Below are positions 11,915 to 22,179 of a stretch of DNA of 64,000 bases, piece after piece. The DNA comes from Dermacentor variabilis. Taxonomy: Eukaryota; Arthropoda; Arachnida; Ixodida; Ixodidae. Position numbers and translations under genes: made by a program. How positions within the stretch are numbered: the first letter of the stretch is position 1; each line of letters opens with the position of its first letter. The notes below the pieces were generated by a model. It saw only the letters and a list, made by a program, of their open reading frames with translations. It ran no database searches and was not told the DNA's origin. The stretch is taken from positions 57,788,255 to 57,852,254 of the forward strand of contig NC_134576.1 in NCBI RefSeq assembly GCF_050947875.1. The letters run 5' to 3'.

Positions 11915-12000
11915 CTGGCCAACTCTGTGAAGCCGTGATGTTGTTCTTCATGAGGAAGTTCCCAATGAGTAATAATTTTACTTGCCCACAGTAAGGGTGA

Positions 12001-12006
12001 AATAAA
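12001..12006 (+). terminator. Candidate poly(A) signal of the THAP transposase
   Basis: AATAAA lies 87 bp after the transposase C-terminal frame, in sequence with no other coding signal. Position is the only evidence. Confidence 0.4.
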
Positions 12007-12375
12007 CACAGTTTATACGCGTACTTGCGTCTCTACTACGCGGCGTGCTTCATTTTTCATGTTTATCGAACGAGACCGATTGCTCTTCTTCCTGCTACGC
12101 GCTATGGCTCTACTACAATCTCTTTATGATTTACTGGGCACTGATGTGAAATACATTTCACGTCTACATGCAATAATCTGCAAACAGCCACAGCAAGTGT
12201 TTAAATTTCAATGCCCGAAATGTTGAACGAGAAGTCGCTGCTGCGCCCCGCCCATTGGAAAGGCCCTTCCCGAGCCATAGAAGCGCCGCGTGAGACAGTG
12301 TCAGAGCGTGACGCCAACCCTCAGTGAAAGCAAGCAACTCTGCGGGGGAAACCAACAATGGGAGAGCGAGCCGCC

Positions 12376-13077
12376 TGAAGTAGAAAAGGCAAGGCGCAGA
12401 AGACCAGGACACAAGAAGAAGACCACAAACGACAGAACCAGCGCCACTCACAACAAAGTTTATTTCCGCAACAAGCCTGCCTTATGTAGGTTACTGACGC
12501 CTAGTCACACATGAAACTTAAGAAGTAAAAAACAGCAATCTATCGACCACTCAGGAATCATATCTGGCACATATTATCGAATGAGAAAACAAGAACCACA
12601 CGTGGATCAGCATGAGAGGCAATTTATTTAATATAGTCTTTTCCAAGCCACCGGGGACAAAAAATGAGACATAGAAAGTACCGTCTACGCTTCATTATGA
12701 AACTATTTACAATATAAGGCACTTCAAACACCTAAGGCCCAGTCAGTGATAAAAGCCGCACGACTATGGGAATAGTGACCGACGAATAACACGGAAAAAA
12801 ACATGAAAAAGGCATCTAAGTACAGTGTCTGCGTCAAAACAAATCTCTAATAGTCACTCACCAACAAATTGATAAAACATGTGACCGCGCGAAAAATGAA
12901 CCACGTGACAAACAATGAAATGGACAGAAGAGTTAAACAATAAAGGTCTAAAGAACAGCGTCTGCGAAAAAAAATGCAACAAAAGCTTAAGAGCCACTAG
13001 AACATCGTCAACAAAAAAATCGTCGTTTGTGTTCTTCTTGTGTCCTTGGTCTTCTGCGCCTTGCCTTTTCTACTTCA
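12376..13077. mobile_element. 702-bp element with 56-58 bp terminal inverted repeats
   Basis: The left end 12376-12433 starts TGAAGTAGAAAAGGCAAGGC and the right end 13022-13077 finishes GCCTTGCCTTTTCTACTTCA; the arms match through CGCAGAAGACC, GACACAAGAAGAA and ACAAACGAC with a small indel. The interior has no coding capacity I can see. I could not find a clear target duplication, so the class (MITE or foldback) is open. Confidence 0.75.
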
Positions 13078-13119
13078 AGCATGAACTAACTAGGCCAAGC
13101 AAGAGTTGTACTTGAGCCG

Positions 13120-13600
13120 CCTGCCTAGCTAGGGTGGTCACCCAAATCTGGCATCTAGATAAAAGAGCCGTTGTCGACACTCACCATGTCCTCGAGCGCA
13201 CTAGTCCCGCTCACCCCTCTGTCGATGTCCGCCATCTTGCTTGCCCCAATTCCGCCCCCTGTCGCCGCCGATTGGACGTCTGCCTTCGGAAATCTAGACG
13301 ATGCAGCGCCGCGAGGTGACCCTACAATAATGACTGGCCGCAAATTCCTCTGACCACACTGCCGACTGACCTAACCTATTAGATGTTAAAGTGGAGGGCG
13401 TACACGTCACTGATCTCGTGGAGAAGGGCGCAATCTGTGATATGTTCAGGGCATCGTCATCGCCAAAAGAAAGTCCTCACATCGTCCACGTTGTGAACCA
13501 TCGCTGATGGTTCAACGCTTCCTGTCTTAGCCATGTCCCCAGTACCCATCAGTGTCGCCTACCGCTTCACGAGAGTAGTACTTGCTGTGTGCTTATCCAA
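13120..13600 (+). pseudogene. gypsy gag-pol junction and protease remnant
   Basis: Sequence near 13383 translates as DVKVEGVHVTDLVEKGA, which has the layout of a gypsy aspartic protease active-site region but with the catalytic DTGA read as EKGA. After a stop and frame change, VADGSTLPVLAMSP (about 13505-13550) matches the next conserved part of these proteases. It lies where the element whose gag is at 5491-6454 would resume after the THAP insertion. Confidence 0.55.
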
Positions 13601-13884
13601 TGCTCATATGAGCTCACTTTCTGTCAGCCAATTCCGCCTGGCTTGATTGTGAAAGTGATGTGCACGGGTTCTAGCAGACCCTTCACTCTGACTCTTCGCC
13701 CACACGTCAACCACGTTCGTGCTGCATTGATCACGTTGGACTGCCACTTCAATCTGTTATGTACGTGAACTTGACTTCCTGACCTTTCATTTCCGAATGT
13801 GAAAACTTGATTCCAATATCCCATCTTCCATTGCCCCCAAATATTAACGTTATCCCCCCCCTCGCTGCCCTCACTGATAACTGA

Positions 13885-14683
13885 GTGTCGGTGCCCAGCT
13901 TCAACTTCAGATGTAGCACAAAAAGCATCCCGATCGCCAAGCTCTGGCCAACGTATCTTTTGTCGATGAGTATGCTATTTCTGCATTCGCTGCAGACAAT
14001 TCTTCGTCCTCCGCTACGGCGACCTCCTCGTCCAGTTCAACCTATGTCACTTAACAATATTATAGTGCCTGACCTCGTACCACCACACGCTGCCGATCTC
14101 AGAAACCTATTGATGTTCCATCACGATATTTTTTACTTTGATGAAAGGTCGTTGAACAAGACATCAGTCGTAACTCGGGGGACTCATACCGGAAACGCCA
14201 GCCTTAACCGACGACGTTCCTATCGCGTGTGTCATGCTGAGCGGTAAGTGGGCATCAGCGGGCATCTGTAGTGCCTGGGCATCACCTGTTGTACTAAGAA
14301 AGGAGGAAGATGGCAGCTGGCGCTTCTGCGTCGACTACCGTTCCTTGAACAAAGTCACATATAAGAACGTTTACCCACTGCCGCAGATTGACGATGCCCT
14401 CGAGCGTCCTCGCGGGTCCACCCCTTCTCATCCATCGACCCTCATCCCGACCCATCCCGGCAAAATTCATGTCGCGAAAGAGTTTCTTGTGCCACGTTTG
14501 ACCAAAGATGTCCGTAGCTTTCTTGGCGTGGGTTGTTACTTCAGACGTTTAGTCAAAAACTTCGCCGGCGTTGCTTGTCCGCGGACACAGCTGCTGAAGA
14601 AGGAAATGCATTTTCATGGGGTCTATACCGTTGAGATGCATTCTAAAGGTTCACCTGATTGCTTCCTACTCCTCCCATGTTGA
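13885..14683 (+). pseudogene. gypsy RT with the catalytic core deleted
   Basis: The first frame (13885-14247) ends with the pre-RT linker (HHDIFYFDERSLNKTSVVT). The next (14234-14683) has WASPVVLRKEEDGSWRFCVD, YRSLNKVTYKNVYPLP and QIDDAL, then jumps after about 20 unrelated residues to LTKDVRSFLGVGCYFRRLVK, the thumb/connection. The palm containing the YxDD box is missing, an internal deletion of roughly 400-500 bp compared with the copy at 1-2549. The RT is therefore dead. Confidence 0.85.
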
Positions 14684-14749
14684 TGAATTTTGGCCCCACA
14701 TCATCTACACAGCTATAAACGTACGGAAGCGGACACGGCACCGGCGCTG

Positions 14750-16300
14750 TCCTCGCATAGCACCAAGAAAGCAAGGCCGCACCATCGCTTAAGTAAGTCG
14801 CCTCCCCGCGCAAGTTCTTCATCACTGAAGGCGAGTGCCTCGCCCTAAATTGGGCAGTCGCAAAGTTTCAACGGTACTTGTTTCGCTGCACCTTTTCGGT
14901 CATCACCGAGCACCATGCGCTGTGCTGGCTCTGGTGCTGCAAAGACCAGACCGCACAAATTAGTTGCTGGGCTCTAAAGCTGCAAGAACACAGCTTTGAT
15001 GTCCCATACAAGTCCGCCGTGAGGCACCAGTACGCCGATTACCTATCCCATGATCCCGTTGATCCTCCCGATTCCACCACCCGAGATTCCGACAGCTGCG
15101 TCCTCGCCATCTCTGACTTGATCGATATACGAAGTCAGCGTCTCAGTGAAGGAAACTTGTGGACCGTCATCGATCGCCTACGCTCTAATCCCTCCGAGCC
15201 GTCACTACACCTGTTTCTGCTGCGCAACAATATTTTCCACCGTTGCAATATCAACTTCGACGCTCCCGAGCTTCTGCTCGTAGTAGCTACGGCCTTCGGT
15301 CTGCTATCCTCCAGCAGCTGCACGATGACCCAACAGCCAGCCACCTCGGAGTATACCGTGCGTAGCACCACACGCAGCGTCGATTCTTTTGACCCGGCCT
15401 TTACTAATCTGTACGCTGGTACTTTTCTGGTTGCGAGTCCTGCCAAGATCGCAAGCTTTCGTCCTTGCAGCCTGCCCGCCTGCTTGAGCCAATACACATT
15501 CCAGCTAGTTTGTTCTAACGCATCGGCCATGATCTCGTTGGGCCATTTCCGACTTCTCTTTGTGGAAACAAGTGGATCGCCGTATTTACTAATTACGCGA
15601 CACGTTTACGCTGTCACACCGGCACAGCTTAACAGCTGAGCAACGGGCGTAGCAGGCTTCCTCGTTCACGACGTCATCCCCCACCACGGCGCTCCACGAC
15701 CGCGGTCTGTCTTTTCCTGCACACGTTGTCGACAATATTCTTCACTCTAGTTCCACACGTCACGAGCTAACCACCGCCTACCACTGGCAGACTAATGGAC
15801 TTACAGAACGCATCAACAGCACGTTGATCAAGATGCTATCCATGTAAGTTTCAACTTATCCCCGTGATTGGAACAAAGTTTGCCTTATGTGATATTCGCA
15901 TACAGCCCGTCCCGCCACGATACTGCCGGCTTTCCCGCCTTTAATCTCTTGTTTGCCCGCCAGCTCCTGCTGTTCTTAAAGACACAATTTCTATGAGCTC
16001 CACACGCTCGTACAGAATATTCACGCGACGCTATTGCACGCGCTCAAACGGCTGGTAATATCACCCGGTACCGTCTCTCTGCCTCGCAGCTGACTCAAAG
16101 GGCCCGTTACGATAGCCACCACAGAACCGTTCATTGCGAGCCAGGCTCCTTGGTACTTCTTGTGACCCTTTGCAGCCCTCGTCGGCCTGTCTTTGAAGCT
16201 TCTTTCCCACTACTCTGGGCCCTACAATTTTTTACGCCAGCTCATCGAGGTTAACAAGGTAATACGAGTTAACCCCGTTGGATGGTCACTCGTCATCGTC
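14750..16300 (+). pseudogene. gypsy RNase H and integrase, degenerate
   Basis: RNase H remains are seen at about 14830-15060 (EHHALCWLW, ending YADYLSHDPV). The frame 14878-15639 goes on into the region where the integrase HHCC finger should be, but that is out of frame. Integrase core pieces appear at 15780-15840 ([16 protein letters not shown]) with the DDE glutamate kept, and the tail at 16050-16270 includes LSLKLLSHYSGPYNFL, a GPY/F module. Multiple frameshifts and stops. It belongs with the LTR at 16410-16569. Confidence 0.8.
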
Positions 16301-16409
16301 AGTGTCCCCCACCGGTGTCTTGCATGTGTCCCGTCGCAAGCCGTAAGTTTCAGTGTACAGCTGTTCCCTTGTCTAAGCGCCAAGACTGCGCTCGGACCAC
16401 CGGGGTTTA

Positions 16410-16569
16410 TGTGATACGCCATTTCGGCATTTTAAAGAAGGTTCTCAGCATGACGATGAAGACGACGATCGAGAGAGCTCATTCATTCTTTGTTCATGCT
16501 TGGTTGTGACTTCATTTTATATATCTTGTAAAGATAATTTTACATGACCTTTTTCTTGGTCGCATTATA
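16410..16569 (+). repeat. 3' LTR of the interrupted gypsy element
   Basis: CCGGGGTTTA, a short purine-rich tract, precedes TGTGATACGCC, the likely LTR start. The stretch aligns with 5258-5420 (shared GACGATCGAGAGAGCTC and CTTGTAAA). Length about 160 bp, equal to the 5' partner. Confidence 0.65.
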
Positions 16570-17654
16570 TACGGTTCCGACGTTAAATGCAGAGATATTA
16601 CATTTGATCCGCTAGTCAATACACACCATTATTGTCGCACTCTGAAGCTGTCAATTGTGGACCTAGTTGTATTCTCTCGACAAGAAGAGTGTACGGTGCC
16701 CTAAATCTGATGCTACGGCAACAGAATTACTTGTGCGACATCAAGTGCAACTATTAAACAGGGCACATGACCATCTGCCTTGTCACTCGAAAAATAATGG
16801 GAGTGGACAGCAGAATTTGTCGCGCCGATGACATGCAAGATCGTAACATACTTCCGACATATTTCAATCTGCACCTCAGTTGCCGTATGGTGCCCACATC
16901 ACTGACGTGCTGAAAGCTACTGAAAATAAGTACGAGACGAACACATGCAGCAGGGATTACGTTCATTGGTTGTGTTGGAATGAGAGAAGTTGAACACTGC
17001 GGCGTTTCATGGAGGTCGTGCAGTGTGGCCCTATACCATGCTTTACATTGTACCAGACTCCACGTCGGTAATCAACGACGTCCGTCACGTACAACTCGCA
17101 GCATGTTTTCTAAGATGTCTGTCACAACGAAGCAAGTAATGAGCCTACTTCAATTTGGGCATAATGAGTCGCCAACGACTACACGCTGCCAGGTGGAGGA
17201 GGATTCAACCAGTCACACGCATTACATGTCATGGAATACCGCAATCAAACAGACGCCTGGAGACAACTGCTACACATACCGAAAGTTTACGATGTACCAC
17301 AAGAGTTCCTGTACCGTCCCAGCATCCCTTGTGGGTTCGCGCGCACAAGACAGGAGCGCCATCGTAAACTTCGCCATGGGGTTCCCATTATGGTGACCCT
17401 TGCCAACCGCTGGCAACAGCAATTCGTCACCACCTGCTGATCTTTGTGGCCATTTTTGACACCGATTCAGTGAACGTTAGAAGACTGCAATGGCACTGTA
17501 CTTTTTCTTACATAAGCTATTGTCACAGTAATCATGTTTTGGTTATATAATTTGTTTTTTTATGGCACTGGTAAGCTGGTAACTACTATGTACCCTGCGT
17601 ACTAAATACGTTAGCTTTAAAATTTTATTCATATTAATTCTACAGAATATGTAC
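16570..17654. other. No gene recognised
   Basis: Several frames of 60-140 codons on both strands overlap at 16750-17440 but show no family motif, splice structure or shared repeat in this window. Confidence 0.4.

Positions 17655-17734
<80 letters not shown>
17655..17734. repeat. (AT)n microsatellite
   Basis: A nearly pure AT dinucleotide run of about 75 bp. Frames reading through it (IYIYIY) are meaningless. Confidence 0.97.
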
Positions 17735-17736
<2 letters not shown>

Positions 17737-17785
17737 CGTTTTTTCGGAAAGATCATGTATTCAGATATTTTTACACATATATATA

Positions 17786-17999
17786 CACCCGTGAGCAAAA
17801 GTATACGGCTCACAAGGTTGCCGTAAAGGTTGAATTTCATCGTAATTTACAAGCATAGACAGAAATTAACGAGTCCACAGTAAAGTTCGCAGTACCATGT
17901 CTGGACTGCAGTACTCAAATTCAAGTTGTGTTCTCAGTCAGATTAAATAACTTGGTTTTATCACGCTGCCCGTGGTCTGTATACTTTTGCTGACGGGTG
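17786..17999. mobile_element. Tc1/mariner-type MITE, 214 bp
   Basis: The left end CACCCGTGAGCAAAAGTATA and the right end, reverse complement CACCCGTCAGCAAAAGTATA, are inverted repeats with one mismatch in those 20 bases. Each is flanked by TA (17784-17785 and 18000-18001), the target duplication of Tc1/mariner elements, whose ends also often carry CAAAAGTATA-like sequence. The interior has no transposase. Confidence 0.88.
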
Positions 18000-18001
18000 T
18001 A

Positions 18002-18859
18002 CATGCTTCATTCTTATTTTAATAAATAAAGCATAATTCAGGCATATGCCCGCGTTCTTCGTTCTCAAATTAAGACTGGTAACGTTATAAATAATAAACA
18101 TAATCGCTACATTGTAAAAAAGTTATGCTACTCCGGGGATGCGCTGACTTAAACTGTTGCGCTTCAAAGTGAGATGGCAAGGATGATAAGTTATGGTAGC
18201 ATGATGACCAAATAAAAAAAAAAACTCGTAGTGAAGGAAGGAACAAATACTAACAACACGTCGTGCGCCCTCCGAAACGTAAGATTAGAATTATGAAATC
18301 TGGAGTTAATATCCACCCAAACGATGCAAAAAGCAATTACTGTTGCGTATTTTGTGATACAAGGCATTGCAATTGGAACACATGCAGAACACGTTCCAAG
18401 ACTAGAACGGGGGGCTGTCCTTCGAATCAGAAGATCTACAAACTGAGCAGGAGATTCGACTGTTGGCATCGGGACCGAATGGTACATAAATAATAGTGCA
18501 GAGGTCCTACTTAACTAAACAATTGTTACGAATTTCCGCCAGGTGTAGCCGAGTTTTTCGGACAGCACTTCTCGCATAACCATCACGAAATCCAAACTAA
18601 CCCAATGAGGCTTTCTCTGTGTGTACTATTACGTCAGGCTAGCTATTGCACGCGCTGCATAGAGGAAACACGTGCTTTCTTCTTCAGTATTTGGAATTAA
18701 AGCGTCTAAGAAACTAATATTAGAAGTTATCGCTAGAAGCACAAGCGATGTAGAAGCGACCTATAAAACGACACGCGATATATAAAAATGGTTAAGGAAA
18801 ACGTTCAAACTGGACAAACAAATTTTTTATAGCCAATGCCTGTACGCAAAAATACGCAC
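18002..18859. other. Intron of the CLCA-like gene; nothing else seen
   Basis: Lies downstream of the splice donor of the exon at 18860-19087 (minus strand). No further VWA-domain exon was recognised here. Confidence 0.45.
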
Positions 18860-19087
18860 CTCTAGAGCGCACTGAAGGCCACAGCCAATGCACGTACGGC
18901 GATCCGGCGTCAACTTATTGAGAGCTTCCCGAAAGCCTTTTACGGTTCGGTGATTGACTGCCATCATAGGGTGCTGCACTGTTGCAGTGGTGCTGAATGT
19001 GACGATGGCGAGCTGTTCCATGTTGTCGAGCGAACGCTGAAGGAAGCCGTCAAGCGCCTCTTTTAGTGTTTCTAGTCGCCTATGTTC
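18860..19087 (-). CDS. CLCA-like gene, VWA-domain exon (third exon seen)
   Basis: A 228-bp exon, exactly 76 codons in phase 0, with acceptor TGTATTTCAG before 19087 and donor GAG|GTGCGT after 18860 on the minus strand. It encodes EHRRLETLKEALDGFL, then MEQLAIVTFSTTATVQHPMM and TCIGCGLQCALE: the VWA fold after the MIDAS loop, with the conserved VTF strand and the TCIGCGL segment that supplies the MIDAS threonine. CLCA proteins are secreted or membrane-associated and modulate calcium-activated chloride currents. The exon follows directly on the one at 41182-41296 (DVSRSMK then EHRRLE), across an intron of about 22 kb. The frame is intact. Other VWA proteins are possible for this exon alone, but the two upstream exons fix the family. 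Confidence 0.88.
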
Positions 19088-19795
19088 CTGAAATACAGAA
19101 GACATGACATGAAGCAATGATCTAAAATAGGCTGTGCTCTAGAAATGCAGAAGTAATTAATCACTGAGTTCTGCTGGATTTCTTTATTGCAATGCCAAGT
19201 TCGAAAACATACGCGAAAGCTGAGACAACCCATGTGGCTTAACGAGATAATCTTAGTTTTGGGTACACAGTAAGAGGAGGCTCCAAATAGAGTTCTTAAA
19301 ATAGCTCCAGTAGAAACACAATGAGACAAAGAAATCTGACTAATCTTTAGAACGCAATATGTTTTTATGTGAGTAGGTGTGCAAAAATGTTAAGGCAGAC
19401 CGAATGCAGGACTACATATACAATTTCCAGTTCACTATATATATTGTTTACAAAAACTGAAATAATTTTCTAAGATTGCTTTCTGCGAGAAGAACACAGT
19501 GCTCGATAGTGAACCTCTGATTTTTCTTTGATACCGCGGGCTGCAGTAAACAGTCAGGGGGATATAGGTCTGGCTGCTCTCTGGAAGTTCTCTGGCCAGC
19601 AGGCGACAAATCGAAATGATAAACGCTGGCCGCCACATATTTGAGGACTTGACGGATAGCAAGGCTGGCTCTTGAGAACGTTTACCTCGCTCGGCCAACT
19701 GGCTACGGTGGCAATCGGATTGCGTCACTTCTAGCGTTATGAATCTAAGGTTATAACGTACGTACGTATGTACGCACTGCGTGCGTATGTATGAT
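19088..19795. other. Start of the 22-kb CLCA intron; no gene recognised
   Basis: Intronic on the minus strand. Long minus frames at 19435-20001 show no family features. Confidence 0.5.
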
Positions 19796-20150
19796 GGGAT
19801 TTGCGGCGTTTGTGAAAAACGCTGAACATCGCTCTTCTGTTTTTGATAGCGAAACCGTTGACATCGTTGCTGAACCTGTTGGGATCTCGGGCCACGAGCT
19901 TTGTACTTCGGCTGGGATCTACGCATCGTAAACCACGGTGCATCGACGCAGCTGTCAACTGTGATCGCTACGGACGGCGCTTGCGTCGGCTTCTGGGTCA
20001 CGTGATACCTGATTCGGTACCCGCTGGCGGCTATCAGCTATAAAAGGGCCCTCTGGATTGTGCATCTTTGGGATTTGCGGCGTTTGTGAAAAGCGCTGAA
20101 CATCGTTCTTCTGCCTTTTATAGGTGAGCGCAGATTCATAGCGTTGCAAA
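19796..20150 (+). promoter_or_regulatory. LINE 5' UTR with a duplicated start segment and TATA box
   Basis: GGGATTTGCGGCGTTTGTGA begins both at 19796 and at 20070, and about 50 bp are shared (ending near CGTTCTTCTG), a 274-bp offset. TATAAAAG at 20039-20046 lies about 30 bp upstream of the second unit, the normal spacing for a start site there. This looks like one full and one partial promoter unit of the LINE that follows. Confidence 0.55.
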
Positions 20151-20210
20151 CTTTACCTCAGTGTACGCCGCAAATCACAAGCCCAGTGCCTATGATTATA
20201 TGCGTATAGT

Positions 20211-21290
20211 ATGCGTGTTGACATTGCCACATATCGACCTCGGATAGGTAGCTATAGCCAACGAATACAGTGTAGCTGCAGTGAGAGGCTTCGTTTTAAA
20301 GCCGCTGCGGGTTTCTTTGCTACATGGTGCCCGAGAGGGCGACTGATTGTTCTTATGTTTTCCGTGGTTCATCTCCTAATCTGCTGCCGTGCCATTGAAG
20401 TCAATCGCGGCCCTGAAAAAATAGACAGGGCTCTTGATGCCCTAAAGAGTGCTGAATCTGCGCGTGAAAATTTTCAAAATGAAATTAGCCGTAAGATGAA
20501 GGACATTTTATGACGTATAACTGACATTAAGAAACGCCTTTCGAAAGTGGTCGCTAGACAATTCTTTGGGAAATGCCACAGTAGTATTCGAAATCAAAAA
20601 AGGTGTCGATGACCGCAAAAGCGATCTTTCATCCTTTTCTGATAGGGGGGATTCTGAGCCTAAAATAGTGAAACTCGTTGATGACATCAATAAACGCAAG
20701 CGCAAAAAATTTGATATTCAAAGGCTTGCCTGAGGCAGAGAAAGAAGACTACGAGGCTTCTCGGAGTTGTCATTGAAAGCTTCTGCAGAGATTATCTTGG
20801 CTTCGACGTAACGGATATTCACCGTGCGCATCGCATTGGATCTCACAGGCAAGGGCAGCACCGGTCAGTAATAGTGAAGTTTCTACACTAAAAGACAAAA
20901 TCCAGTATTTCGGCCCATTCGTACGAGCTAATTAATTTCAAATTAAAGGTTTGGATAGATTATGACTTTTCAGCTAGAATACAATTCGTGCGCAAAATAC
21001 TTCACGACTTTGCTCGAGCGAATTGTCAACCCGATGAAAGGTTTAAGCTATCTTTCGATAAGCTGCAGATACGCAGGAAATTGTATCGGTACCAGCATTC
21101 CGAGGGCAGGGTCGTGGAATGTGTCCAGCGAAATGCAAACACATGACGCAGTCGCCAAGCGCAGAAAGACAGTGGGACACCTACATTTTCTACAATTTCC
21201 GCCAACTTTCGTAGCATCCTTAACAAACAAGATCAGCTTACTTCCCTCATTCACGCTTGTAATGCAGATGTTATAATTGGAACCGCAACG
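20211..21290 (+). pseudogene. LINE 1 ORF1 (RNA-binding protein), broken
   Basis: The ORF1 product of non-LTR elements binds the element RNA. The frame 20211-20513 has a hydrophobic stretch (VLMFSVVHLLICC), a 2A-like remnant (AIEVNRGP, 20391-20414) and a charged helical region. Shifted frames continue with LKFYGLPE (near 20710), DVTDIHRAHRIGSH (near 20810), SVIVKFLH, IDYDFSARIQFVRKILHDFA and SEGRVVEC (to about 21120), the order seen in L1 ORF1p-type C-terminal domains. Stops and frameshifts occur at 20512, 20890 and elsewhere, so it is not functional. Confidence 0.7.
20391..20414 (+). other. Degenerate 2A-like motif in LINE 1
   Basis: The codons read AIEVNRGP directly after a hydrophobic stretch; the 2A consensus is DxExNPGP. 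Asp is Ala and the first Pro is Arg, so ribosome skipping would be lost. A related remnant occurs at the matching place in LINE 2. Confidence 0.5.
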
Positions 21291-21980
21291 TGGTAACTAC
21301 GGAAGTTAGCAATCTGAGTTACAAATTTCAAATTTATTCACTGCTTTCGTAAAGACCGTGTGTATAGAAAAGGAGGCGGTGTCGTAGTAGCAATAAGAAA
21401 GCATTTAAAGGTAAAACACATACCTACTGACAGTATTCTTAAAACTATTTGGGTTACATGCTACTTACCAGCTATAACTTTGGTTATAGGAGCATGTTAT
21501 AGGCCACCTGACTTTCTACAAAGTTTTTTCGGAGGAACTGCAGTCCGTATTAGGCTCCATCCAATCCGAATATATTAACTCTCCCTTAATTTTGGCCTGC
21601 GATTTTAACTCTTCAGACATAGAGTGCTCAACCTTAAAATTCCCTAGCACACGGCACACACCCGGATCTGCAGATTTTGTTGACCTTTTACAATATTTGC
21701 AGTTGTCGCAACTTATAGAAATCCCTACGCGGCACAATGCTGTTTTTGATCTGTTTCTAACAACACACCCCAAACGTGCTACCGTGGATGTACTAGAGTA
21801 CATCAGTGACCATCGTGTCATACATTGTACTTTAAAACGGAAACCGTGAAGAAACCGCGACAAAAAAAGATCTATGACTATTCTAAAGCAGATCCCGCAG
21901 GCTTCAACTCTGAGCTTTTTGAATTTTACCTGTCATTCACGCAAACGTATGAAAACTGTTCGTTGCAAGATAACTGGATT
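21150..21980 (+). pseudogene. LINE 1 endonuclease (APE type)
   Basis: The apurinic-type endonuclease nicks the target DNA. Pieces in order: DQLTSLIHACNADVIIGTAT (near 21230-21290), RKGGGVVVAIRKHL (21365), IGACYRPPDF (21488), CDFNSSDIE (21595; the usual GDFN has become CDFN) and EYISDHRVIHC with the conserved SDH (21797). At least three frame changes are needed. Confidence 0.85.
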
Positions 21981-22012
21981 CGTTTTCGTGACGAGTTGTT
22001 AACGCCCCTATT

Positions 22013-22171
22013 CAGAAATACAGCTTAAGTTAAAGCCCATGCTTGATTTGATGTAAATGGCGCCTATCGTAAACGCGCCAAAGGAAGCCCAGTGAGCGTC
22101 GTTGGGCACGTCAACGCCAGGCGTCATTTAAATCAAGTCAAGCATGGGCTTCAACTTAAGTTGCATTTCTG
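22013..22171. mobile_element. Foldback MITE, 159 bp, inserted in LINE 1
   Basis: The arms 22013-22064 (CAGAAATACAGCTTAAGTT...) and 22120-22171 (...AACTTAAGTTGCATTTCTG) are reverse complements with about 6 mismatches in 52. It separates the LINE endonuclease linker (LLTPLFRNT) from its continuation (near 22180), so it inserted into the LINE. AATACAG occurs at both borders and could be a target duplication that overlaps the arms. Confidence 0.75.
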
Positions 22172-22179
22172 AATACAGG

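Noticed and set aside
17640..17858. Frames with long Ile-Tyr runs on both strands
   Set aside because: Translation of the AT microsatellite.
19435..20001. 188-codon minus-strand frame
   Set aside because: Overlaps the LINE 5' unit on the other strand and has no domain features.
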